DNA of 48,302 nucleotides from contig NZ_KB902190.1 in NCBI RefSeq assembly GCF_000379425.1, positions 1 to 48,302 on the forward strand, written 5' to 3'. Positions 41,730 to 48,302 of the stretch are shown piece by piece (position 1 is the first letter of the stretch; every line of letters begins with the position of its first letter). The notes under the pieces are model-generated. The model had not been told where the DNA came from. It did not search any database and saw nothing but the letters and a program-made list of their open reading frames with translations. This DNA is from Corynebacterium lubricantis DSM 45231 (GTDB taxonomy: Bacteria > Actinomycetota > Actinomycetes > Mycobacteriales > Mycobacteriaceae). A program made the translations under genes and the position numbers.

Positions 41730-42296
41730 ATGGAGGACTATCCGATCCACCCGGTCATCACCTATCGCAGCCACTACGGCCACTCGAAAAGTTATGCAGA
41801 GTGGCTTTCTGAAGAACTAGGCGGTGCCCTTTTCGATCTTGATGCCACCCCCTACCCCAACATTTCGCAGGCTTCCGCTGTAGTTCTGGTCTGTCCCATT
41901 TATGCCCGCGGTCTCCTGGGAGCTAAGGAGTTTGCCAAGCTTGTCGACAAGTCACCGCAGATTCCGCTCATCGGGGTGACGGTTTGCGCATCAGATCCCG
42001 AGAACCCCAAGAATGTGAATGCGTATCGGTCAGTGATTGATTCCGCATTTCCGGAAAGTATCCGTTCCCGCATGACGTGGTTTCATGTCCGTGGCGGACT
42101 GGACTATCCGCGCATGTCCCGTAGGCACCGAGCGATGATGTGGATAGTTACGCGGCTGGCCAAACGGCAAGCAGCCAAGGGCGACCATGAGTCACAAATG
42201 ATGTATGAGTCCTATGGCAAGGTCATCGACTTTCGAGACCCCTCAGCCATCAAGCCGATCGTGGAGCACGTCCGCGGGGTGATCGGCGGGGACTAA
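41730..42296 (+). CDS. Flavodoxin-domain protein
   Basis: 188 residues of the flavodoxin-like fold. The phosphate-binding loop is ITYRSHYGHSKSYAEWLSEE (residues of about 10-29), corresponding to the T/SxTGNT-like FMN loop, and the second FMN-contacting region is VVLVCPIYARGLLGAKEF. The family includes HemG-type protoporphyrinogen oxidase and other flavodoxin-domain proteins. Basic residues in the C-terminal third (SRRHRAMMWIVTRLAKRQAA) suggest membrane or nucleic-acid contact. It stands alone between YtoQ and VOC genes. Confidence 0.75.
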   Translation: MEDYPIHPVITYRSHYGHSKSYAEWLSEELGGALFDLDATPYPNISQASAVVLVCPIYARGLLGAKEFAKLVDKSPQIPLIGVTVCASDPENPKNVNAYRSVIDSAFPESIRSRMTWFHVRGGLDYPRMSRRHRAMMWIVTRLAKRQAAKGDHESQMMYESYGKVIDFRDPSAIKPIVEHVRGVIGGD

Positions 42297-42351
42297 ACCG
42301 CCCGCTGCTTTGTGGACGCAGCAGTCTCCGCAATTCGGCACAATGGGAACC

Positions 42352-42744
42352 ATGAACACCACGGTTTTTCCCGCATTCCGGACCACCGACGTCGATCGCA
42401 CAATCGCCCTACTGGAAGCCCTAGGCTTCACCGAACACCTCCTCATCCGTAACCCCGAAGACTCCTCCGTTGTCGAGCACGCCGAATTCTCACACTTGCG
42501 TGGCGGGGTGATGTTCGGTTCCGCTCGAGGTGATGCCTCAGAGCTAGACCGCCAGGTGGGATCTTCCAGCTGCTACATCGTCGTGGACAACGACGACGAA
42601 GTCGACGCCTCCTTCACCCGAGCAGTAGATGCCGGAGCGACCGTCGTCGATAAGCCTAACGACAAACCGTACGGCGGACGCGGCGCAGCCGTCCGCGACC
42701 ACGACGGAAACGTGTGGAGCATCGGGTCCTACGCGGGCGCTTAG
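42352..42744 (+). CDS. VOC-family protein (bleomycin-resistance-like fold)
   Basis: 130 residues of the glyoxalase/bleomycin-resistance fold: FPAFRTTDVDRTIALLEALG, HAEFSHLRGGVMFGSARGDA, CYIVVDNDDEVDASFTRAVD and YGGRGAAVRDHDGNVWSIGS, the last carrying the conserved strand with D-x-x-G-N. It may bind a drug or catalyse a metal-dependent reaction; not assignable. ATG at 42352 starts at the family boundary; in-frame upstream ATGs at 42343 and 42310 (GTG) exist. Confidence 0.8.
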   Translation: MNTTVFPAFRTTDVDRTIALLEALGFTEHLLIRNPEDSSVVEHAEFSHLRGGVMFGSARGDASELDRQVGSSSCYIVVDNDDEVDASFTRAVDAGATVVDKPNDKPYGGRGAAVRDHDGNVWSIGSYAGA

Positions 42745-42785
42745 CGACGAGCGCGTCTCCTACGTCGCAGCTGCGCCCGAGGACT

Positions 42786-43588
42786 TCAGGCCAAATGGCG
42801 TACTGAAATGTCTTGGCCAATGCGTTTAAGAATGGGCAGCGGATTACGGATGCACTCGTTTACATCAGCTTCATACTCGGTCAAGCTATATATCGCGTCA
42901 AATATATCGCTGGACGATGTCCCATCGAGTTGATGCTGGCCGCACACCGCGACTACCGGAATTTGGCGCGCGCGGGCACGCTCTGCGACGCCGGCGGGCG
43001 CTTTACCGCTGAGAGTTTGCGCATCAATTCTACCCTCACCAGTAATAAGTAGGTCGGCTAGTTCAAGCCAGCGCTCTCCACTGGTTTCATCAAGGACCAA
43101 ATCCACGCCCGAGCGCACCTCCGCCTTGAGAAGTGCCGCAGCCATGAAACCTAAACCGCCGGCGGCACCCGCACCTGGTTGATCAGCTAGTCCAGCCTCA
43201 CCGACTTCCTGCTCAACGACTTCCGCAAATTTTTCGATGGCAGCGTCAACTTCAACTACGTCGGATTCATCAAGCCCCTTTTGCGGGCCGTACACTTCTG
43301 CTGCTCCCTGTGTGCCTGTGAGCGGATTACGCACATCCGAGGCAATGACGAACTTCACCGCTGACAATCGCACATCAACATTGTCCAGACAGACGCTGGC
43401 AACACTACCGATATCGCACACCTTGGTAATAAGCGTGCCATCAGCAGCGACAAACTCCGCTCCAAGGGCTTGAGCCATCCCGAAGCCCGCATCGGTGGTT
43501 GCACTTCCACCCAGCCCGATGATGATGCGTGCCGCTCCTTTCTCCACGGCGGCTCTAATCAAGTCACCGACGCCCCAAGAACCAGCCT
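42786..43588 (-). pseudogene. Glycerate kinase, 5' part missing at an IS21 end
   Basis: The reading frame encodes the C-terminal about 265 residues of a glycerate kinase (GlxK/GarK-type): GVGDLIRAAVEKGAARIIIG, GLGGSATTDAGFGMAQALGA, IASDVRNPLTGTQGAAEVYG and TGEGRIDAQTLSGKAPAGVA are diagnostic. A complete enzyme of about 375 residues phosphorylates D-glycerate. The first about 110 residues, including the N-terminal SFKG segment, are absent: homology stops at about 43588, where the IS21-family left tip begins. The missing part is not on the other side of the IS, so the gene is dead by deletion. Confidence 0.8.
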
Positions 43589-43745
43589 GTTGCCATTTCG
43601 GGGTAGTTGGTCGGGGATGTCCGCGTAGTTGGTAGGCCCCTTCTACGTATCCGGTAGGGCCGGTGATTTTAGGGAAGTCTTCTTGGTGGCAGCGCCTGCA
43701 CCCCGCAGGGCTGCGACACGGTTTCATACCAAGGAGATACCTCCC

Positions 43746-45344
43746 ATGGCTCAATTCAAAGAGATCATGGCCCTACGTCTGGACAACCGCAGCTACTCCT
43801 ACATCGCAGCGGCCCTGGGTTGCTCGAATCGGGACATCGCCAAGGTCCAGGCGGTCATCGACGACCACGACATCACGCCGGACAGCTTCCTGAAGCTGCC
43901 GCCGACGTTTTTCGATGAGACCTTCACCGATCACCGCAGCCGACGATCGAAGGGCTACGACCAGCCGGATTTCAAGGCACTGGCCACCAAGCTCACCCAC
44001 AACCAGCATCTGACCAGGCACACGTTGTGGATGGACTACCTGGCCGCCCCCACCACTGATGGCCTGTCGAAGTACCAGTACTCCCAGTTCTGCGACGGCT
44101 TGGCTGCGTATATCAAGGCCAACGACCTCGTCGACGTCGTCAACCACGAGCCAGGTCAGGAATTCTACGTCGACTGGGCCGGCGACAAGATCCCCGTCCA
44201 CGACCAGGCCACCGGCCGGGTGGGATTCAAGGCATCCCTGTTCATCGGTGTCTGCCCCTACTCAGGGCTGATGTTCGCGGTCGCAGCCGCCAACGAAAAG
44301 ATGGGCGCCTGGATCGACTGCCACGTCAAGGCCCTGAACTACCTCGGCAAACTACCCGCGGTCATCGTCCCCGACAACGCCTCAACGGCGACCTACCAAC
44401 CGAAAAAGAGCTCCTCCTACCGGGCGATCACCAGCCGGTACGCGGACTTCGCCGACTACTACGACATCACGATCGTGCCCACCAGGCCAGGAAAACCCCG
44501 GGACAAGGCCGCAGTGGAACGAGCCGTGCAGATCGCCTACAACCGCATCCTGGGGTACTTCCACGGTGAACAGTTCTACACCCTTGATGAGCTCAACGAC
44601 GCCATCGCCGAGCGCCTGGCCGACATCAACGACTCCATGACTCGCCCGGACGGATCCACCCGCCGCCAGCGCTTCAATGAGGACGAAGCGCCGATGATGC
44701 GGGATCTTCCCGACTTGGCATTCACGGAGGTGTCCTGGCGCAGTGTGAAAGCCGACCGCAACTGGCACATCAGCTGTGACTACCAGTACTACTCGGTGCC
44801 GTTTGCACTGGTGGGCAAGACGCTACGGGCACGGCTGACCACCGACCTGGTCAGCATCTTCGACGGTGACCGGCTCGTGGCCGAACACACCCGCATGCAT
44901 GGGTTTCGCTACCGCTACAGCACCGATGTCACCCACGGACCGTCCGGGGATGCCGACGGGCATAATGTGCTCACCCGGGATGAGCTTATGGCGTGGGCGG
45001 GTTCCTTCGGGCCGGCCACGACCACGGTGATCACGATGATCCTTGACCGTAACCGCGCGAGTGTGCCCCGCGGGTTGACGTTGTCACGCAATATCCTGGC
45101 CAACCTCGGCCGCAAGCACGACAAGACCACCCTGGAACCGGCGTGCGCGCAGTTGGTGGACAAGCAGTTGGTGCCGACGATGTCGGTGATCAAACGCATC
45201 CAGGCCGACATCGCCCACGCCCGGCCCACCACAACATCACCTCCGGCACCGGGTGCGCCGCGGCAGGTGGATCTGTCCCAGTTGTCGGATGCGGTGTTCA
45301 TCCGCCCGGCCAGTCACTTCGATGATGAGCAGGAGGGAAAGTAG
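43746..45344 (+). CDS. istA: IS21-family transposase IstA
   Basis: 532 residues. N-terminal helix-turn-helix (LRLDNRSYSYIAAALGCSNR) then the DDE catalytic core with Asp143 (YVDWAGDKI), Asp210 (VIVPDNAST) and Glu258 (DKAAVERAVQI), at spacings normal for IS21 family members. The C-terminal part includes DYQYYSVPFALVGKTLRARL, typical of the family. AAGGAG precedes the ATG at 43746; upstream in-frame codons to 43629 lie in the IS end. It joins element ends with the IstB ATPase. All catalytic residues are intact. Confidence 0.9.
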   Translation: MAQFKEIMALRLDNRSYSYIAAALGCSNRDIAKVQAVIDDHDITPDSFLKLPPTFFDETFTDHRSRRSKGYDQPDFKALATKLTHNQHLTRHTLWMDYLAAPTTDGLSKYQYSQFCDGLAAYIKANDLVDVVNHEPGQEFYVDWAGDKIPVHDQATGRVGFKASLFIGVCPYSGLMFAVAAANEKMGAWIDCHVKALNYLGKLPAVIVPDNASTATYQPKKSSSYRAITSRYADFADYYDITIVPTRPGKPRDKAAVERAVQIAYNRILGYFHGEQFYTLDELNDAIAERLADINDSMTRPDGSTRRQRFNEDEAPMMRDLPDLAFTEVSWRSVKADRNWHISCDYQYYSVPFALVGKTLRARLTTDLVSIFDGDRLVAEHTRMHGFRYRYSTDVTHGPSGDADGHNVLTRDELMAWAGSFGPATTTVITMILDRNRASVPRGLTLSRNILANLGRKHDKTTLEPACAQLVDKQLVPTMSVIKRIQADIAHARPTTTSPPAPGAPRQVDLSQLSDAVFIRPASHFDDEQEGK

Positions 45345-45347
45345 CTC

Positions 45348-46118
45348 ATGACCGACATCGATGAAACGACCCAGAGAAAACTCCGCTCACTGCGCTTGTC
45401 GCGGTTCGCGGAGAACTTCTTCGACCTGGTCACCAGTGACGAGTACGCCGATGCGTTACCGGAGGAGATCTTCCTGCGCGCGGTCGACGCCACCGACGCC
45501 CAGCGTCGTGAACGCAACATCGCCAAGGCCATCACTCAGGCGCATTTTCGTTATCCGCAGGCCAGCCTGGGTGAGGTAATCAACGCTGCTGAGCGTGGTA
45601 TCAATGAACGCCAGCTCAAGCGCGTGGCCGCGACGAACTGGCGGGAGAATCCGGCGAATGTGCACCTGTTTGCCCCTGCCGGGGCCGGCAAGACCTATAT
45701 TGCCTGCGCGATCGGTGTCGCCGCGTGTCAGGCCGGGTTTTCCGTGGCAAACTCACGGCTGGATCAGTTGGTCGCGAAGCTTGCGGTCTACTCGCCGACG
45801 GATCCACGGTATGCCGATGCGATGACGAAGTTGATGAATGTCGATGTCCTCATCATCGACGACTTCCTCACCTTGAGCATTGACCAACGCGGGCAAGAAG
45901 ACCTGACCAAGATCATAATCGACCGTGATGGCCGACTCCCGACGATCATTTCCTCGCAGTCATCCGCCGCGTACTGGGTGGAGGTGTTGCCCAACCGGGT
46001 CGGGGCGGATTCGTTGGTCAGCCGGCTCAATAACGGGCGTCGGGTTCACATCGGTGACTACGACATGCGTCGTCACCTGGCCAAGGCGAATCGCGAGGAG
46101 GGTGATCACGACAGCTAA
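45348..46118 (+). CDS. istB: IS21-family helper ATPase IstB
   Basis: 256 residues of the DnaC/IstB AAA+ family. Walker A APAGAGKT is at residues 109-116 and Walker B MNVDVLIIDDFLTLS near 165; the region after it (QSSAAYWVEVLPNRVGADSL) matches IstB. It starts 3 bp after the istA stop with a GGAGGGAAAG ribosome site inside the 3' end of istA. It selects target DNA and activates IstA. Confidence 0.9.
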   Translation: MTDIDETTQRKLRSLRLSRFAENFFDLVTSDEYADALPEEIFLRAVDATDAQRRERNIAKAITQAHFRYPQASLGEVINAAERGINERQLKRVAATNWRENPANVHLFAPAGAGKTYIACAIGVAACQAGFSVANSRLDQLVAKLAVYSPTDPRYADAMTKLMNVDVLIIDDFLTLSIDQRGQEDLTKIIIDRDGRLPTIISSQSSAAYWVEVLPNRVGADSLVSRLNNGRRVHIGDYDMRRHLAKANREEGDHDS

Positions 46119-46140
46119 GTAATCCCGCCGCAAGAGCACC

Positions 46141-46172
46141 AGGGGCCGACATCAACTACGGTGTCGGCCCCT
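46141..46172 (+). terminator. Hairpin after istB
   Basis: An 11-bp stem (46141-46151 with 46162-46172) and 10-nt loop lies 22 bp beyond the istB stop, inside the IS21 element. No strong T-tract follows; likely a terminator or element-end structure. Confidence 0.5.
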
Positions 46173-46290
46173 ACCATGTCCGTGGAGACCGCCCCTACCC
46201 CTTCAACGGAAAACCCCGACCACAAACCCGCTCCTGGCAACTATGGCGATCACAGCGCGTTCCCTGTGTTCGCAGGAAAGTAGGCCCGAA

Positions 46291-46614
46291 ATGGCAGACA
46301 AGGTTACAGCCGGGCGCGACGTCCTCGGAGAGTTCGCGCCAAAGTTCGCCGAGCTTAACGACGACGTCCTCTTCGGTCAGGTCTGGGCCAGGGAAGACAA
46401 GCTTTCAGCCCGCGATCGCTCCATGATCACGGTGACCGCTCTGATGTCCAGCGGCGTTTTGGATAGCTCCCTCCAAAGCCACATTGAACGCGCGAAGAAT
46501 AACGGAGTCACGGCAGAAGAAATGGCCGAGATTCTCACTCACGCGGCTTTCTACGCGGGCTGGCCGAAAGCGTGGGCAGCCTTCCGCATGGCCCAAGAAG
46601 TGTACAAGGATTAG
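46291..46614 (+). CDS. Carboxymuconolactone decarboxylase-family protein
   Basis: 107 residues, the small CMD type: KVTAGRDVLGEFAPKFAELN, RDRSMITVTALMSSG, HIERAKNNGVTAEEMAEIL and HAAFYAGWPKAWAAFRMAQE. Conserved His in SHIERA and the HAAFYAGWP helix are the family core; there is no CxxC pair, so it is not an AhpD-type peroxidase. It starts after GGAAAG at a good distance, only about 50 bp from the IS21 right tip, so its promoter may have been replaced or provided by the IS. A role in aromatic (protocatechuate-like) metabolism is possible but unproven. Confidence 0.85.
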   Translation: MADKVTAGRDVLGEFAPKFAELNDDVLFGQVWAREDKLSARDRSMITVTALMSSGVLDSSLQSHIERAKNNGVTAEEMAEILTHAAFYAGWPKAWAAFRMAQEVYKD

Positions 46615-46642
46615 CACTCTGGACTAGCACCCAGCCGAACAG

Positions 46643-46686
46643 CGATTCTTCCGAAATACTTGATTCCGGAAGGATCGTTTTCTTTT
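46643..46686 (+). terminator. Terminator after the CMD gene
   Basis: TTCTTCCG (from 46646) pairs with CGGAAGGA (to 46675), followed by a run TTTTCTTTT at 46678-46686. Standard rho-independent form. It overlaps the apparent early start of the next reading frame, which supports the later start at 46711. Confidence 0.75.
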
Positions 46687-46710
46687 GACCCGACTCGCTG
46701 GGAGTTCCTC

Positions 46711-47274
46711 ATGCACCTGTCACACTCTTACCTCGTCGCAGGTTTCGGCCTGCTGCTCATGGCTGTTCTCTCCCCTATTGGGTTTCTTACCGCGCTTCCC
46801 AATGGTTCTCTCACTCTGGCCGGAGTCATCGCTCTTCTAGTCGGCCTCCTTGATATTGCGGTAGCTGTAGCCCTGTTCTATGTCACCAGGTCAGGGGGCA
46901 AAAACCTCGCGCTCAGCTCCGCAATTCTTCGGATTATCTATGCAATCGCTCTTCTCGGCGCTGGGGTCTACCTACTCATTGCCCGCGATGCCGATTCCTT
47001 CAACTACATCTGGGATCGGGCGCTCCTGTTGTTCGGCATACATTTGTTCTTGATGGCTGCCTCCTTTTATAGATCCGCTGAGTTGCCAACGTGGGTCGGA
47101 GTTCTGCTGTTCATTGCCGGAGTCGGCTATGTTGCTGATGCACTTGCCGTGTGGTTTGGATTCACCCCTGGCTTCGAAATATCTACGGTGTCCTTCTTCG
47201 GAGAAGTGGTACTCATCGTGTGGCTTCTGTGGAAAGGTGTGCGCATGCGCCGATCAGTGGTGCCACGTCAGTAA
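46711..47274 (+). CDS. DUF4386-type membrane protein
   Basis: 187 residues with about six predicted membrane helices (SYLVAGFGLLLMAVLSPIGF; AGVIALLVGLLDIAVAVALF; and four more) and a basic C-terminus. It resembles DUF4386 proteins, integral membrane proteins of unknown function. ATG at 46711 is used because the upstream in-frame TTG (46660) lies within a terminator hairpin. It overlaps by 21 bp, tail to tail, the BAAT-type hydrolase fragment. Confidence 0.65.
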   Translation: MHLSHSYLVAGFGLLLMAVLSPIGFLTALPNGSLTLAGVIALLVGLLDIAVAVALFYVTRSGGKNLALSSAILRIIYAIALLGAGVYLLIARDADSFNYIWDRALLLFGIHLFLMAASFYRSAELPTWVGVLLFIAGVGYVADALAVWFGFTPGFEISTVSFFGEVVLIVWLLWKGVRMRRSVVPRQ

Positions 47275-48015
47275 CGCAGTGAGCAGCTTTGCATCGGAGT
47301 CGTGCTTTGCATTCCGGTTTGCTTCAACAGTACCCCCAAGCATGGTTTCCCAGCCCGGATAGACTTTCGTAATGTCCTCGGCGAAGAGGTGGCCCGCGCC
47401 GGAATATACAACCACTTCAATTCCCGGCACCGCGGCCGAAAGGTCTCGCGCCGCAACTTCGGATTGCCACATCGGGTCAGCATCACCTGCAAAGGCTAGC
47501 CCGGTTCCCGTGAACTTTGAAAGGTCAATCTTCGCGCCTTTTGGTGCCGACGCGGCAGCTGCTTCATACGATGCTCGATAAGAAACTGGCAGACCCAGGA
47601 ATGTCCTGCTGAGCATGGTGAACGCGCCATCATACTGAGTGGGAAATGGTGCAAATTCCACCGGTTCGCCCCCATAAGTAAAACTGCTGAACTGGTCAGG
47701 CCCGCCAAAGGACAGGCCAGCATAGGTGTATTCAGCAGGAGCAAACAAAACAATATGGTCGATCTCGTCGTAACGCGCGGCCAAATTCGCCGTCAACTCC
47801 GCCCCTTTCGAGGTTCCGATGACGGTGATCGGTCCTTCGTCGACACGCGCCAAAATCTCGTCGAAAATCTCTAGTGGCACTTCAACTAGTTGCTCCTGTT
47901 GACCTGGTTGGCCGAAGTAGTAAGCCGAGATGACGTCGAAGCCTTCGGATTGGAGCTCGCGCGAGAGTAAGTGATTGGCACTTCCCTCGGATCCGCCGAA
48001 TACGACGATGGTTCC
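47254..48015 (-). pseudogene. BAAT-type acyl hydrolase, 5' end removed by an IS256 element
   Basis: The frame encodes 253 residues of the BAAT C-terminal (acyl-CoA thioester hydrolase/acyltransferase) alpha/beta-hydrolase domain: GTIVVFGGSEGSANHLLSRE, VISAYYFGQPGQQEQLVEVP, nucleophile elbow VIGTSKGAELTANLAARYDE and a His in SGAGHLF. It runs without break into the end of the IS256-family copy at about 48016; no start or N-terminal region remains, so it cannot be expressed as a normal protein. The elbow Ser in GTSKG is intact, so only the 5' end is lost. The open frame that continues into the IS in this register is a chance read-through of IS non-coding and out-of-frame sequence. Confidence 0.85.
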
Positions 48016-48302
48016 GGTCAAGTCCTTTTGAGTGGTGTATCCGCCAGCGGTTGACTCAGCGATGAACTGACCGCTGACGGAACAGGATTCCTTACGCCAC
48101 CAGAGCCTCCTGACCGTCACCGACAACGACGCCGACGCCGTCAGCTGCCCGGGCCTTCGCCAGCATCTCCGCCGTCGAGGACAGCATCGCCAGAGGCATG
48201 TACCGACGCTGCTGCATCCAGTCCTCATGCTGCTCAGCCAGCACTGCCCCGACCAACCGGACCACCGAATCACGGTCAGGGAAGATCCCCACGACATTGG
48301 TC
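48016..48302 (-). mobile_element. Right-edge IS256-family element, 3' end
   Basis: Oriented opposite to the left-edge copy. Contains the last about 70 transposase codons and an about 76-bp 3' non-coding end, ending at about 48016 at the BAAT-type hydrolase junction. The 95 bases nearest that end (48015-48109, including one base of chance identity) are the exact reverse complement of window bases 1-95. The element extends beyond the window. Confidence 0.85.
48092..48302 (-). CDS. IS256-family transposase, C-terminal part (runs off window)
   Basis: The visible C-terminus (GIFPDRDSVVRLVGAVLAEQ, then HEDWMQQRRYM and the final VVGDGQEALVA) is diagnostic of the mutator/IS256 transposase family, whose members end with a helical NVVGIFPDR-type block. 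The catalytic DDE core is outside the window. The frame remains open to the window edge. The stop codon is at 48092-48094. Confidence 0.85.
   Translation of the reverse strand, partial: TNVVGIFPDRDSVVRLVGAVLAEQHEDWMQQRRYMPLAMLSSTAEMLAKARAADGVGVVVGDGQEALVA

Larger units (their letters stand above)
43589..46242 (+). mobile_element. IS21-family insertion sequence (apparently complete)
   Basis: Encodes istA and istB in the usual order with a 3-bp gap. Approximate ends are deduced from a terminal inverted-repeat match: the left tip begins TGTTGCCA (about 43589) followed by a TTGGTCGGGG block at 43607-43616, and the reverse complement of the right end shows GTTGCCA and a TGTGGTCGGGG block (46214-46241). 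No target duplication is seen, because the left flank is a truncated glycerate kinase and the right flank is an unrelated decarboxylase gene. The tips could be off by a few bases. An internal stem (AGGGGCCGACA, 46141-46151, with its complement 46162-46172) lies after istB. Confidence 0.7.

Noticed and set aside
47254..48297. A single 347-codon hydrolase frame running into the right IS256 copy
   Set aside because: The upstream 90 codons are IS sequence read out of its transposase frame; true hydrolase homology begins at the element boundary.
1..48302. CRISPR array, tRNA/rRNA genes, prophage modules or toxin-antitoxin pairs
   Set aside because: No regular 24-40 bp direct repeats with spacers, no tRNA cloverleaf ending in CCA-like form, no phage structural or integrase genes and no small coupled toxin-antitoxin gene pair were seen by reading; a covariance-model scan would be decisive for small RNAs.

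Overview
The window reads as a chromosomal segment of a mycolic-acid actinobacterium, most likely Corynebacterium or a close relative. This rests on high-GC coding sequence, densely packed genes with many GTG/TTG starts, families typical of Corynebacteriales (DUF3558 lipoprotein, PPE-like Gly/Ser/Asn-rich protein, DUF4185, SCO1664-family protein, MSMEG_4193-type phosphatase, MmpL transporter) and a DtxR-like box. No rRNA, tRNA, CRISPR array or phage module was recognised. Species cannot be assigned from the sequence alone.

Both ends are the same IS256-family element in opposite orientations: bases 1-95 are the exact reverse complement of 48015-48109. Left edge (0.1-7.4 kb): a surface/secreted region with a DUF3558 lipoprotein plus PPE-like protein pair, a PQQ-dependent-dehydrogenase-like lipoprotein and a secreted DUF4185 protein, then an HTH-MOP molybdate-type regulator, an SPW-repeat membrane protein and a TetR regulator. 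Middle-left (7.4-19.6 kb): mostly conserved housekeeping-type genes, namely a PNPOx flavoprotein; the operon phosphatase / PI-kinase-like / unknown coiled-coil protein; MoxR ATPase, VWA protein and DUF1990; a UbiB-type kinase; a spermidine-synthase-like protein; a 2H phosphoesterase; ECF sigma factor overlapping ogt; and a frameshifted GNAT acetyltransferase. 19.7-23.3 kb holds a MerR / NmrA-like / DUF1772 triad around a nested palindrome, an aspartate dehydrogenase and a DedA-like protein behind a DtxR-like box.

The most distinctive part is 23.5-34.3 kb, which looks like a complete but functionally unassigned catabolic cluster: a GntR/UTRA regulator, two phosphotriesterase-fold proteins (one with a full metal-ligand set, the other with nearly all ligands replaced), an FAD aromatic-type monooxygenase, an HSL-family esterase, an aromatic-acid-type MFS importer, a second MFS transporter with a frameshift, a metallo-beta-lactamase-fold hydrolase and a CocE-type alpha/beta hydrolase. 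I infer import of an ester- or lactone-bearing, possibly aromatic, compound followed by hydrolysis and ring hydroxylation.

34.4-40.4 kb carries two export units: an ABC exporter whose translationally coupled TetR repressor has lost its N-terminus, and a MarR/MmpL divergent pair. 40.5-48.3 kb is a mosaic of small accessory genes (two VOC proteins, YtoQ, flavodoxin-like, carboxymuconolactone decarboxylase, DUF4386) with an apparently intact IS21-family element abutting a decapitated glycerate kinase, and finally a BAAT-type hydrolase decapitated by the right-hand IS256 copy. Decay is concentrated in the accessory regions: five broken genes are documented below.
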